The position numbers and the translations under genes were made by a program. Source: CAYRFQ01 sp964423615 (GTDB lineage Bacteria > Planctomycetota > Planctomycetia > Gemmatales > Gemmataceae). From it: a stretch of 48,622 bases of DNA. Of this stretch, positions 24,716 to 35,034 are shown in pieces. Below the pieces are notes generated by a model. It saw nothing but the letters and a program-made list of their open reading frames with translations, made no database searches and was not told where the DNA came from. How positions within the stretch are numbered: position 1 is the stretch's first letter; each line of letters starts with the position of its first letter. The DNA is taken from assembly GCA_964423615.1 (NCBI GenBank), contig CAYRFQ010000050.1, positions 1 through 48,622 of the forward strand, written 5' to 3'.

Positions 24716-25192
24716 GTGTCAACAATTACTTATCTCAAAGGCGACGCCACGTGTCCGCAAACCAAAGGCGTCCAAATCATTTGCCACATTTGCAATGACC
24801 TCGGTGGTTGGGGAAAAGGCTTTGTGGTGGCCATCTCGAAACGGTGGGAAGCGCCCGAAAAGGAATATCGTGCGTGGTACGCTGCCAGAAACGAAAATGA
24901 TTTCGCTCTTGGGGCCGTCCAATTTGTGCAAGTCGAAGAGCACCTTTGGGTTGCCAACATGATTGGGCAACGAGGTATCAAGACCGGTAGTTCCGGTCCT
25001 CCGATTCGATACGAAGCCGTATCCCAATGTCTCGGAAAAGTTGCGGAGAAGGCCGAAGAACTCGGAGCGTCGATTCACATGCCGCGAATTGGATGCGGTC
25101 TCGCAGGGGGGGAGTGGTCGCGGGTCGAACCGATCATCGAGGAACAGCTTTGTCAAAAAGGCCTGTCCGTCACCGTTTATGACTACGAATGA
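24716..25192 (+). CDS. Macro-domain protein, ADP-ribose-processing type (158 aa)
   Basis: GTG 24716 is chosen because AGGAG lies about 9 bp upstream; an in-frame GTG at 24692 is less likely. The whole protein is one macro domain: ITYLKGDATCP, IICHICNDLGGWGKGFVVAIS (substrate loop with N and the G-W-G-K-G-F turn), GAVQFVQVEEHLWVANMIGQRG and HMPRIGCGLAGGEWSRVEPIIEE. The CNDLGGWGKGF pattern places it with the ALC1/TARG1-Poa1 type that removes ADP-ribose or processes ADP-ribose-1''-phosphate. It probably reverses ADP-ribosylation or recycles RNA-repair products. No ART toxin is adjacent. Confidence 0.92.
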   Translation: MSTITYLKGDATCPQTKGVQIICHICNDLGGWGKGFVVAISKRWEAPEKEYRAWYAARNENDFALGAVQFVQVEEHLWVANMIGQRGIKTGSSGPPIRYEAVSQCLGKVAEKAEELGASIHMPRIGCGLAGGEWSRVEPIIEEQLCQKGLSVTVYDYE

Positions 25193-25825
25193 ACCTCGAC
25201 GTAATGTATCCTCGACAGGCAAACACGTGGTGTATTGGTAACTCTAAACGATCGCAACTGGTTGGGCTTTCAGCGGATACTCCTTTTTATTTTGGAATTT
25301 GTTTTGTTCGGAAGTAGTGTCAGGTACGCTCCGTCGTGCCGTACGCCCTAGGTTTCTCGATATCCGGACCGAAGCGCAGTCCCAAGCAACCCGGGCGCAC
25401 ACCCAGAGCATGGCTGTCACTTTTGCCAAAATTCAGAGGAGCAACCATATCGACCTCTCCGGTTTTCTGTCAACTGACTCAACTCAAATCGCCGATTACA
25501 TCTATAACGAATGTGCAGCTTGTTCAGGTTATGTAGGATTTAAGAAATCTCGGGGATTTCGTTCTGGAGCATTCACTCTTGGAGAAACCAGATGAATCCC
25601 TGCCGGACTTTGTGGGAAGTTCGAAGTGTCTTCTCGGACGGGTATTCTTGCAGATTTTGGAGTGTTGGAGCCTAGTCCAAGGTTCCAGAACGGCACTACG
25701 GTGCCAGGGCTCAAAGCTCCTTCCATAATCCACAGGCCCCTTTCGAGCGAGTGGGATGGCTCGCAATCAAGAGACTTCGAATGAGCGAAAATAATCACAG
25801 ACATCTAAGTGGGGAGTGATTCCCG
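25193..25825. other. 633-bp region without a convincing gene
   Basis: Open frames here are short and lack family resemblance. A GAAATC/GATTTC hairpin lies at 25544-25560. GGGGAG at about 25811-25816 serves as ribosome site for the outer-membrane protein gene that follows. Nothing else is seen. Confidence 0.5.
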
Positions 25826-27121
25826 ATGAGAAAATGGACCTTTCTGTTGTTGGCCGGAGCTTTCCTGATCGGTTCGGTAGGGAGCGCTCCTGCTCAGCAG
25901 GTGCCACCACCAGAGGACGACACGACTTCGTTCCCTCGCGACCCGAATTCGTACACACGTGGGGGATTATTTGCCCGGGGTCGTGGGTCTCGAAAGACCA
26001 TTCAAAGGGCTACTTGGCGTTCCTCGTCTGCACGGCCAGCTCCGGTCGTTGTGGGCGTGAGCGGTGCGGCCAGGGCTCGAGCTCTTCCGCGGACGAATGT
26101 TGGCATGGCCAAGCCTCGGATTTCTTCGTCCACGATCGGATGCCCCGATGGCGGTTGTGGTGGGGGTTGCGATAGCGTTTGTATCGAGGACAGCTGGACC
26201 GAATGGATGGGCAGTTGCGGTTCGTGCAACCACCCGTGTTTCTCTTTGTATGCCGATTATCTGTACATGACGACGCGAAACGTCGATGTCCCGCTGGGTG
26301 TCCCGTTCAATGGCGCCACGTTAGCTGCGGCCCCTGTCGGCACGGTCGCCGTCGCGGATCCCCATTACACTTCCGGTTTCCGGGTTGGTGGGAGCTACTT
26401 CCTTACGGGAACGACCGCCATCGAAGCCAATTTCGCCTGGCTGGACAGCAACACCAGCGCCCAGTTTGACGCCCCAAATGGAACTTCCTTCCGATCATTC
26501 ATCTTTCACCCAACGACTCCACTAATCACCAGTGATGCAGAGCACATCACGAGCCGCTACGACATCGATTTCCGATTCGCCGACGTCGCCTACAAAGGCG
26601 TCCTCTGGAAAAACTGCAATGGCTACCTTGGCTATCTCGCAGGCGTGCGTTACGCCCACATCAACCAAGATTTGTTCGCCAGGTATGAAGTCTTGGGAGA
26701 TCGATTCGTGGAGACCCAGATCAATTTTGACGGGATTGGTCCCCGAATTGGACTCGACGGAGAATATCGTACCTGCTGTGGGGTGTTCGGATATGCCCGA
26801 GGTGTGCTGAATGTCCTCGCTGGACACTGGGGTGGATCGTATCGACAAGAGGACGTCAACGCCGGAACAGAAGCCATGGTCGATTATGGCGACGACCGCA
26901 TCGTCTTGAACCCGGAACTTGAGATCGGCGTTGGCTGGACTGGTTGTCAGGGCCGCCTTCGAGTCTCCGGCGGTTATTACATCTCGGCGTTTTATAACAG
27001 CATGACTACACCCGGCCTGATCCTGGCTACGCAATCCGACAACTACAGCACTGTCGGTGACAACAACCGAGATACGTTAGTCTTCGATGGTCTGGTCGCT
27101 CGCATCGAAGTCCGATACTAA
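25826..27121 (+). CDS. Lpg1974/BBP7-type pore-forming outer-membrane beta-barrel protein (431 aa)
   Basis: A signal peptide (about 1-24, ending SAPAQQ) is followed by a proline/arginine-rich linker and a cysteine-rich stretch (CPDGGCGGGCDSVCIEDSW, then CGSCNHPCFSLYADYLYMTTRN), then amphipathic beta strands to the C-terminus (SGFRVGGSYFL, YDIDFRFADVAYKG, NGYLGYLAGVRYAHI, ELEIGVGWTGCQGRLRVSGGYYISAF) and a terminal aromatic (EVRY). This matches the Lpg1974/BBP7 outer-membrane family that is expanded in planctomycetes. It should form a porin-like barrel in the outer membrane; the Cys-rich neck may form disulphides. Good ribosome site GGGGAG. Confidence 0.88.
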   Translation: MRKWTFLLLAGAFLIGSVGSAPAQQVPPPEDDTTSFPRDPNSYTRGGLFARGRGSRKTIQRATWRSSSARPAPVVVGVSGAARARALPRTNVGMAKPRISSSTIGCPDGGCGGGCDSVCIEDSWTEWMGSCGSCNHPCFSLYADYLYMTTRNVDVPLGVPFNGATLAAAPVGTVAVADPHYTSGFRVGGSYFLTGTTAIEANFAWLDSNTSAQFDAPNGTSFRSFIFHPTTPLITSDAEHITSRYDIDFRFADVAYKGVLWKNCNGYLGYLAGVRYAHINQDLFARYEVLGDRFVETQINFDGIGPRIGLDGEYRTCCGVFGYARGVLNVLAGHWGGSYRQEDVNAGTEAMVDYGDDRIVLNPELEIGVGWTGCQGRLRVSGGYYISAFYNSMTTPGLILATQSDNYSTVGDNNRDTLVFDGLVARIEVRY

Positions 27122-27166
27122 ATCGTGAATCGCTTGTATTGGGTACAGATTTCTCGTGTTCAAAGT

Positions 27167-27191
27167 CCCTCTCCTTGCTTGCGGGGAGAGG
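27167..27191 (+). terminator. Stem-loop after the outer-membrane protein gene
   Basis: CCTCTCC (27168-27174) pairs with GGAGAGG (27185-27191) around a 10-nt loop, 46 bp past the stop codon. Sequences like this (CCCTCTCC ... GGAGAGG) are a recurrent repeat in planctomycete genomes. Confidence 0.45.
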
Positions 27192-27415
27192 CCAGATCTG
27201 AGGGCAGCAGGAAACACTTAGGACTGAGGAGGGGTTCTCAGCTTAGGGGTTCGGCGACTGCGAACTGTACCCAACAAGAATATGAACCGCTCTAAACTGC
27301 GGGTAACATCCCCACCTGCTATTGAGACCTGCCCGGCTAATGAACCAAGGTAGCAAGCACACTCTGTGCGCCGTCCGCCTGCCTTGGTCGAAAAAATGAT
27401 TGTCCGTTTCGTTGA

Positions 27416-27483
27416 GTACACGCGGCTCGCGTGTACTTTCTCTGTGGACTGAGTTTGCTGGGTACACTCAGCTCGCATGTACC
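27416..27483. repeat. Two related hairpin repeats
   Basis: Unit 1 (27416-27436) is a perfect 9-bp stem GTACACGCG/CGCGTGTAC with a 3-nt loop. Unit 2 (27461-27483) has a GGTACA/TGTACC stem and shares the pattern GTACAC-C-GCTCGC-TGTAC with unit 1. They look like direct copies of one palindromic unit. Confidence 0.45.
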
Positions 27484-27676
27484 TACGACAAACACAAAAA
27501 AACCGAACATCAATTCAATTCCGCGTTACCCGTGTGCCGTCCGCCTCTCTGGTTCAGAAGCAGCAGCCACTCGGATTGTCGAATAAAACAAGTGTAGTAT
27601 TTTGTATTTTCAGCCTCGCAGGAGCGATAGATCCTAGCGTGGGTGTCAGCTCACCGAACAAGGTGATTGCTCTCCT

Positions 27677-28612
27677 TCACACATTCTTCAGCACCACGTC
27701 TACGACCCAACAACCACTTCTGTGCTTTTCGGATCGTCGACAGCGATCGAGCATTTCCCAATCTTGGCAACCAGCTTCTTCAAGAGCATCGGCCAGGACG
27801 GGAAGTTCATCCCATCGCCTCTCTTCGCGAATCGTCTTGGCGATCTTGACCACAGCACCGTCGTTCGATGATAACCAACTCACTTCGAATGGGTACTCGG
27901 CGGACCAATTCCTCAACAGTTCCCTCCTTCTTTGTTGGAACTCGTTGGCTTCATCACGCAAATTCAGCGCACGCTCGAAATCTTGATCCACAACGGCTTG
28001 TTCTTTTTCCAGATGCCGTTGACGAATTTGCTCCTCCAGTTCTTCGAGGGCTTGTGTGACTGCCGAAGGAAAATCCCGTTTGGGACAAGCCGCTGTGCTG
28101 TCTCCGTCCTGAACTGGATAAGGATAGGCACTCGGTGACGAAAGCAAGGAGAGACCTGACATAAAGTTCACGCATTCGTTCCAGACGTCTACGAGTGTGA
28201 GCCCCAAGTTCCTGAAAACTTGACCTGCGATTCCGTCTTGTTCCAGGAGAAGTCCGAGCGAAAGATGTTCTGTGCCCACCACCTCGTGGTTCATGTTGCG
28301 GGCTTCTTTGACGGAGTATTCAATGACCCTCTTGGCCCGAGGAGTTTGGGGCAACTGCCCTGTCGTGACCATCTCCGGACCTCCCAAGGCCGCCATGTCG
28401 GGTTCAACTTGGACGATGTTCTCGACCTCCTGACGGACCTGTTGCAAATCTATCCCCAGGTTGTTCAATAGAACGGCTGCAACCCCAACTTCCTCTCGGA
28501 TAAGCCCGAGTAAGATGTGCTCGGTTCCGAGATACTTGTGATTCAATTGCTGGGTTTCTTTTTCCGCGAGTTGCAGTACTTTGCAAGCGCGGGGCGTAAA
28601 GTTCTCGAACAT
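27677..28612 (-). CDS. Clp-N domain protein without ATPase modules (311 aa)
   Basis: ATG 28612 gives the ClpC start MFENFTPRACKVLQLAEKETQQLNHKYLGTEHILLGLIREE, followed by the second Clp-N repeat (AKRVIEYSVKEARNMNHEVVGTEHLSLGLLLEQDGIAGQVF). The middle has a UVR-like helical hairpin (EKEQAVVDQDFERALNLRDEANEFQQRRREL), the adaptor-binding element of ClpC. No Walker motifs follow. Instead the C-terminus carries a planctomycete segment (WDELPVLADALEEAGCQDWEMLDRCRR, then RSGCWVVDVVL) often found at the ends of unrelated Gemmata-type proteins. It probably acts as a substrate or adaptor decoy/modulator of ClpC rather than as an unfoldase. Confidence 0.88.
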   Translation of the reverse strand: MFENFTPRACKVLQLAEKETQQLNHKYLGTEHILLGLIREEVGVAAVLLNNLGIDLQQVRQEVENIVQVEPDMAALGGPEMVTTGQLPQTPRAKRVIEYSVKEARNMNHEVVGTEHLSLGLLLEQDGIAGQVFRNLGLTLVDVWNECVNFMSGLSLLSSPSAYPYPVQDGDSTAACPKRDFPSAVTQALEELEEQIRQRHLEKEQAVVDQDFERALNLRDEANEFQQRRRELLRNWSAEYPFEVSWLSSNDGAVVKIAKTIREERRWDELPVLADALEEAGCQDWEMLDRCRRSEKHRSGCWVVDVVLKNV

Positions 28613-28673
28613 GGTTGATGGTCCTCCGTGTGGATGGCTCTCCTCAAGTTTACAACAACAGCAACCATGAACA

Positions 28674-28718
28674 AAGGCTCCCAGAGTCATCGACTTTGCC
28701 GATGACTCTGGGAGCCTT
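28674..28718 (-). terminator. Strong terminator hairpin after the Gfo/Idh/MocA gene
   Basis: Arms 28674-28692 and 28700-28718 are perfectly complementary over 19 bp with a 7-nt loop. On the minus strand the stem is followed by TTTGTT, which fits intrinsic termination of the oxidoreductase transcript, 39 bp past its stop codon. Confidence 0.7.
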
Positions 28719-28756
28719 CCATTTCGAAACCGTGTCCGAGTTGATCATTCCAACTC

Positions 28757-30076
<1,320 letters not shown>

Positions 30077-30227
30077 ATTGTGTGTTCTCCTTGAGGTAGA
30101 GTGGAAGGCGAGGTCTGGAGAATCTCCGCCTCGCTCCTCAATTTCGTTCCAGTCTAGTCGCCCGGCGTTTCGCCCGCAAAAGATTTCCTGGCGAGTCCAG
30201 GCAATTACGTAAGAACAAAACACGAGC

Positions 30228-33200
30228 TTAATGAGCCTCGGCCTTCGCTCGTTTTTCTAAGTGCTCGTCCAGCTTTAAGTGGGTGATGCCTTGACGCATC
30301 CATTCGGGGGCTGGGCGGCCTTTGAGGTGATGATCGAAGAACTCTCTCATCCTGACTGTGTAGTCTCGTCGGTTCTCCGGTTTCACCACGCCGTGATTTT
30401 CACCTTTGTATTGCAGCATAATGACTGGCTTTCGCAAACGTCGAAGCGTGTTGAAGTATTCGATTCCCTGATTCCAGTCCACTGCTCCATCTTTGTCGTT
30501 GTGCAACAATAACAGGGGCGTAGTTACTTTGTGGGCGTGGTACACTGGAGAATTACGCATGTAGGCATCTGGGATTTGCCAGTAGGGACCCGTGAAACGG
30601 CCTTGGCTACTCTCGAAGATAGGCTGGTTCGCAATCCCTCGATTCCAATAGATGGAACTGTACATGCTGATCAAGTTTGTCAGCGGTGCACCTGCGACCG
30701 CTGCCTTGAAAGCGTTCGATTGAGTAATCATGAAGGCCGTTTGGTAACCACCCCAAGAGTGACCATGAATACCGACGCGGTTCGGATCAATGACGCCTGT
30801 CGCAATGCCAGCCTTCAAGGCCGCCTTCAAACAATCGACCGAAGAGAGTCCTGGATCGTTGACTTTGTACACGATGTCAGGCATGAGTACAGCGTAGCCA
30901 TTGCTGGTGTAGATCGAACGATTAAAACCTCGATAACTTGGCGTTTGGTACATATACGCAGTTCGAGACAGTTTTTCATACATGTAGAGAATGGTCGGGT
31001 ACTTTTTTCCGTTTTGGTAATTGGCCGGCAGGAACAAGGCTCCTTGTAATTTGACACCGTCAGAGTTGGTATAAGTTACGAGTCGCACTCCCGATGACCA
31101 AAGAAACTTCTTCTGTTGGGGATTGGCATCGGTCAATTTTTTGGGATGTTGAAAATCCTTGTGGGTGAGAAACACATTCGCACAGTCCTGGTCACTCTGT
31201 CGTGTGTAAACAAAAACATCGGCTTTCTTCGCCTTTTGCAGACCACCAAAGATGGCCTTATCCCAGATCAGTCGGTTGGGTCCAGGTGCGCCACCACTCA
31301 AGCGGACGAAGCCTGATTCTTTGGTCCATTCGTTTTGTGCCGAGATGTAGACCGATTTCGACAAGTCGATCCCTTTCTCCTCCGCGTCTAATCGAAGCCG
31401 ACGGCTATAACGAATCCCCTTCTCCTTGCCATCCACAGTCAAGTTCAACCCGGCATCGCCGTGCCGGTCAACTTTCCACATGTCCCAATTGTCATAGAGT
31501 AGTACCGAACCACCTCCTTTGGTCCAACCTATCGGCCGGATTGGGGGTTGGTTGATGTTATGGTCGTCTTCGGTATTGACGAAACTCGTCGGAACATCCT
31601 TGGTGATGTTATGAACATCTCCAGTCAGTATTTCATAGGTGTGATAATGACCTCTCTGGAAAAATAACAAGTGAGTTCCATCGGGAGACGGGCCGTTGTA
31701 CCAGCGAGCTTTTTTGAGAGCCAACTTGCGTTTTCCACTTCTTACGTCAAGCACATAAATATCACTATATCGCTTGCCGTCCAAAGAGGCCATGAGTTTA
31801 TATTGAGTATCATCCGTCCCAATGGCCCACTGCTCTTTCGGAGCCAACGACACACTCTTCAATGATTCGTCGGCCAAGCGGACAAACCGTTTCTTTTGCA
31901 CATGATAGACGCATAGAAAACTACGTCGCTTATCTCGCGATGCGTCTTTTTGCTGCTGCGATTGCAATCGCTTATCTTTCCAATGCCAGATCACCAGTCC
32001 AGCTTTTTTTGGCTTGGCTAACGATTCTTTACTGGCCTTTTCTTTCGCACCAAGAGTCTTCTCTTTTCCCTTCGAATCCGTCGTTTTCGATTTGCTCTTT
32101 TGATTACGTCTTCGATTCCCTCGGCGAGCTGCACGTTTCTTGCGTTTGCGGTTGTTTCCTTTTTTGGCTTTCTTCGTCGTTCCGTCTTTCGTTTTGCCAG
32201 TTTCGCTTTTTTTGCCCTTCTCGCCTTGGTTGGCTTTCTGTTTTCCCGATTCCTTTCTGGTGGACTTTTCGGTGGACTTGGTTTTTTCGAGTTTGTGAAT
32301 GCCGAAACTCAACATCGACAAATCTTCGGACCATCGAGGGGTCTGGTTGGAACTGACAGTCATCCCTTTGGGGAAGTTTTTGTGTTCCTTTGGATCAAAC
32401 ACGACCTTCGAGGGTGATCGGCCTGCAGCGAACGATCGAAAGGCCACTACGCTATAGAGCTTGTCCTTGAATTGTTTGTCTGCGACTCCTTTTAAGATCG
32501 TTAGGCCCGTGCCCTCTTTATTCCAAAGCAGACTCTTGTAATTCGCTTTGCCTCGTTCTACTGACCGGATCGACTGGGTCGGTACGTGGAATAATTGAAT
32601 GCCATTTCCTGCGTGATCCTGAGCATCCACCACCATAGCCAACCATTCGCCAGATTTGTTGAACGCAAAAGAAGCGATGTTGCCAAAGTTCAGCTCTTGA
32701 CCGGTGGCCAGTTCACGTAGGATCAGATTGGATCCAGTAGCTTTGTCTTTGCTCTTTGTGGTGGAAGCAGGGGAGTACTTGCGAAGCGCAATCCATTGGC
32801 CCTCTTCGCCGGAAAATTGAAATCCCGAGACCTTGTCTATCTCTGACTTCTTGCCAGTGGTCAATTCGATCAACATCAACTTTTTGTGCGGCGTTTTCTT
32901 AGCCTTGTTGAGCTTTTCCTTTTCTTTCGTCGTTGGGGATATGGGCACAGCATACCAATGGCCATCAGGCGAGAACTGGCCCGCAGACGAGGCCGAATCG
33001 CCAACAGGAATCGTGTGTGTCTTCTTGTTGCTTGTGTGGCGAAGTACGACGTTGCCGTTGCCTTTATTCGGAGCAATCAAAACAGCGACCCATTGGCCAT
33101 CGCTCGATACAACGGTCGAACGAACGGACTTCCAGACAGCAATGTCCTTGAGTTGAATTGACCGTTGCTCAGTCTTCGTCGATTGTTCTGCAAAGGCCGA

Positions 33201-33278
33201 AAACGAGAACGGAACCAATAGGTACGCCACGAGAACTATCGCACGGACTATCAATCGTCTACCAAATCCAAATGTCAC
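30228..33278 (-). CDS. Secreted S9-family (prolyl oligopeptidase-type) peptidase with basic low-complexity insert (1016 aa)
   Basis: A signal peptide (about 1-30) precedes a beta-propeller N-terminal part and an alpha/beta-hydrolase catalytic domain at the C-terminus. The triad is readable: Ser841 in GIHGHSWGGYQT, Asp930 in HNDKDGAVDW and His962 in KGENHGVV. Residues about 328-422 are an extra lysine/arginine-rich, probably disordered stretch (KKAKKGNNRKRKKRAARRGNRRR and similar) inserted in the propeller; S9 enzymes normally lack this. The enzyme should cleave oligopeptides in the periplasm or outside. It may be in one operon with the downstream oxidoreductase. Confidence 0.93.
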   Translation of the reverse strand: MTFGFGRRLIVRAIVLVAYLLVPFSFSAFAEQSTKTEQRSIQLKDIAVWKSVRSTVVSSDGQWVAVLIAPNKGNGNVVLRHTSNKKTHTIPVGDSASSAGQFSPDGHWYAVPISPTTKEKEKLNKAKKTPHKKLMLIELTTGKKSEIDKVSGFQFSGEEGQWIALRKYSPASTTKSKDKATGSNLILRELATGQELNFGNIASFAFNKSGEWLAMVVDAQDHAGNGIQLFHVPTQSIRSVERGKANYKSLLWNKEGTGLTILKGVADKQFKDKLYSVVAFRSFAAGRSPSKVVFDPKEHKNFPKGMTVSSNQTPRWSEDLSMLSFGIHKLEKTKSTEKSTRKESGKQKANQGEKGKKSETGKTKDGTTKKAKKGNNRKRKKRAARRGNRRRNQKSKSKTTDSKGKEKTLGAKEKASKESLAKPKKAGLVIWHWKDKRLQSQQQKDASRDKRRSFLCVYHVQKKRFVRLADESLKSVSLAPKEQWAIGTDDTQYKLMASLDGKRYSDIYVLDVRSGKRKLALKKARWYNGPSPDGTHLLFFQRGHYHTYEILTGDVHNITKDVPTSFVNTEDDHNINQPPIRPIGWTKGGGSVLLYDNWDMWKVDRHGDAGLNLTVDGKEKGIRYSRRLRLDAEEKGIDLSKSVYISAQNEWTKESGFVRLSGGAPGPNRLIWDKAIFGGLQKAKKADVFVYTRQSDQDCANVFLTHKDFQHPKKLTDANPQQKKFLWSSGVRLVTYTNSDGVKLQGALFLPANYQNGKKYPTILYMYEKLSRTAYMYQTPSYRGFNRSIYTSNGYAVLMPDIVYKVNDPGLSSVDCLKAALKAGIATGVIDPNRVGIHGHSWGGYQTAFMITQSNAFKAAVAGAPLTNLISMYSSIYWNRGIANQPIFESSQGRFTGPYWQIPDAYMRNSPVYHAHKVTTPLLLLHNDKDGAVDWNQGIEYFNTLRRLRKPVIMLQYKGENHGVVKPENRRDYTVRMREFFDHHLKGRPAPEWMRQGITHLKLDEHLEKRAKAEAH

Positions 33279-33736
33279 GGATGTATCTCCTCGTTGTCAA
33301 TGAGACCGCTGTACCCAACTGTGATGCAACACAGTTGCTCAGACGATTGTCTTGAAACTAGGGAAACTGGGCAAGCATTTTCATCAGACCTAATTTTTGA
33401 TCCCGAGGAGCGCACTGGAGTAAATGACATAATCCGTCTTTGGACAGACTCTCGCCTGATCGAGCCTGTCCCCAAGACCGCAGGATGGACAACGGTTCCA
33501 AAACTATCCGCACAGACTCACGATCTGGACCCGGTTCCATCAGAAACCGTAAGTTCGTGAGAGCGAGGCCGAGTCTGGCTCTCTCCGTCCTTCCGGAGAG
33601 GCCCATTCGAACGCCGGAGGTCTCAAGGTCCTTCTCTCCTCGGGCAGTCGGACGAACAAGTATCGCATTTGCTTTGGTACAGTAAGCCTCCCAGCAGTAT
33701 CCGATCCAGCCTTTGGTGTGAGTCCACGGTCGGTTC
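33279..33736. other. 458-bp intergenic region
   Basis: No convincing gene. An 8-bp dyad CAACTGTG/CACAGTTG (33316-33337) lies about 40 bp upstream of the S9 peptidase start and could be an operator. A GGC-CTCTCCG/CGGAGAG-GCC hairpin (33577-33603) lies past the PQQ-propeller gene and may terminate it. Confidence 0.45.
33577..33603 (-). terminator. Hairpin downstream of the PQQ-propeller gene
   Basis: CTCTCCG and CGGAGAG pair around a short loop, extended by GGC/GCC beyond one bulged T. It is about 134 bp past the stop of the minus-strand gene at 33737 and lacks a T-tract. Confidence 0.35.
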
Positions 33737-35011
33737 TTACTCGAGGACAAAGGTGCGGAGGCCGATGCACCAGAGGTGGTTCCACGATCGGATGAAGATT
33801 TGTCCGTCCGAGATCGCTGGCGACGCATAACACTTCTCGCCAATGCCGTTGCGAGCCACGACCTCGAATTTCCGAGACGCCTTCACCACGTGGGTTGTTC
33901 CCCGGTCGTCGAGGAAATACAGCAATCCGTTGGCTTCGACCGGCGAGGATCTGTGGAATTTACCGAGTTTGTTGGCCCAGAGTCGTTTCCCGGTCTTGGC
34001 GTCGAAGCAGTGAGCCAGCCCAACGTCCGATACTAGGAAGAAATATTTTCCCCAGGCAATGGGCGACGGAACATAGGAGGCATCACGCTTACTCACTCGT
34101 TTCTCGTGCCAAACGACGTGCGAGTTGGTGACGTCACCTTCTCCGTCCGGCCGTATGGCGATGTTGTGGTACTGAGGGAATCCGGTCGTCACAAAGAACA
34201 CGCCTTCCCCCCAGACCGGCGAAGCAACGTACTGTTCGGTCGGACCGTTGACGATCCAGTGGAGTTTGCCTGTGTCCGGGTCGTAGCTAGTAATGCACAG
34301 GCTCCCACTCAAGACAAGCTGCATCTTGCCCGACGCTTTCCGGATGAGCGGGGCACAATACGAACGAGTACGGTTCGGACGGTCGATACGCCAGTGTTCC
34401 TTTCCGGTCGCCTTGTCGAGAGCCACGATGTAGGCTCGGTATTTTCCAATCGCGTCCTGATCACAATTGACGATGACCTTGTCTTTGTAGAGCACCGGCG
34501 TGCTACAGAAGCCGTGTCGGGAAAAGAACGCTCCTGGACTCTTTTGCCAGATCTTCTTGCCGTCGAAGTCGTAACAGGCGACTTGTACCGTTGGCTCTTT
34601 TTTGTTGGTGATATCGAGGAACGTCACGAAAACATACTTCCCGTCGGTCGCTGGCGTCGAACTCGCGCGACTGTTCTGGCTGTGTTTCCTTTCGAGGGGA
34701 GATTCGACAACGACGCGTTGCCAGAGTTGCTTGCCGTTGTCGCGGTCGAAACAGATCAAGACGCGTTTGCCACTGTCTTCCAAACAACTCGTAACAAAGA
34801 TGCGGCTCTCCCAAACAATCGGAGACGAGTGGCCAATCCCTGCAACCGGAACCTTCCACGTCACGTTCTTCTTGGCGTCCCAATGAATCGGCAAGTTCTT
34901 CTCGTTCGAAGTCCCGTCGCCTCGCGGACCTCGCCACGCGGGCCAGTTATCGGCACGAACGGACGCCCCTGCCACAAGTAAGGCCAGCAAACAAAGAAGG
35001 ATTTGGTTCAT
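33737..35011 (-). CDS. Secreted PQQ-like beta-propeller repeat protein (424 aa)
   Basis: The signal peptide (about 1-20, ending ASVRAD) is followed by NWPAWRGPRGDGTSNEKNLPIHWDAKKNVTWKVPVAGIGHSSPIVW, the standard opening of planctomycete WRGP-type propellers. Several PQQ-blade motifs follow (FDRDNGKQLWQRVV, LDKATGKEHWRID, YDPDTGKLHWIV, FDAKTGKRLWAN), each ending a blade with G-K-x-x-W. The fold is a beta propeller, probably seven or eight blades, in the periplasm. True PQQ dehydrogenase residues cannot be confirmed, so this may be a BamB-like or scaffold protein. It lies 23 bp downstream of the DinB gene and is likely co-transcribed. Confidence 0.92.
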   Translation of the reverse strand: MNQILLCLLALLVAGASVRADNWPAWRGPRGDGTSNEKNLPIHWDAKKNVTWKVPVAGIGHSSPIVWESRIFVTSCLEDSGKRVLICFDRDNGKQLWQRVVVESPLERKHSQNSRASSTPATDGKYVFVTFLDITNKKEPTVQVACYDFDGKKIWQKSPGAFFSRHGFCSTPVLYKDKVIVNCDQDAIGKYRAYIVALDKATGKEHWRIDRPNRTRSYCAPLIRKASGKMQLVLSGSLCITSYDPDTGKLHWIVNGPTEQYVASPVWGEGVFFVTTGFPQYHNIAIRPDGEGDVTNSHVVWHEKRVSKRDASYVPSPIAWGKYFFLVSDVGLAHCFDAKTGKRLWANKLGKFHRSSPVEANGLLYFLDDRGTTHVVKASRKFEVVARNGIGEKCYASPAISDGQIFIRSWNHLWCIGLRTFVLE

Positions 35012-35034
35012 GATGGGGTCTCATGTTGGTGGGA

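Larger units (their letters stand above)
27122..27676. other. 555-bp repeat-rich intergenic region
   Basis: No gene. It holds a terminator-like stem at 27167-27191, then tandem hairpins at 27416-27436 and 27461-27483, and a 13-bp direct repeat (GCCGTCCGCCT core) near 27370 and 27537. Probably a cluster of small repeats. Confidence 0.5.

Noticed and set aside
25299..25595. Plus-strand open frame of 98 codons in the 25.2-25.8 kb gap
   Set aside because: No ribosome site, no family resemblance, ends in a hairpin region.
33358..33843. Minus-strand open frame of 161 codons downstream of the PQQ gene
   Set aside because: Overlaps the end of the propeller gene, has a charged low-complexity translation and no ribosome site.
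34106..34981. Plus-strand open frame of 291 codons opposite the PQQ-propeller gene
   Set aside because: Antisense to well-supported propeller repeats; arginine/valine-rich nonsense translation.
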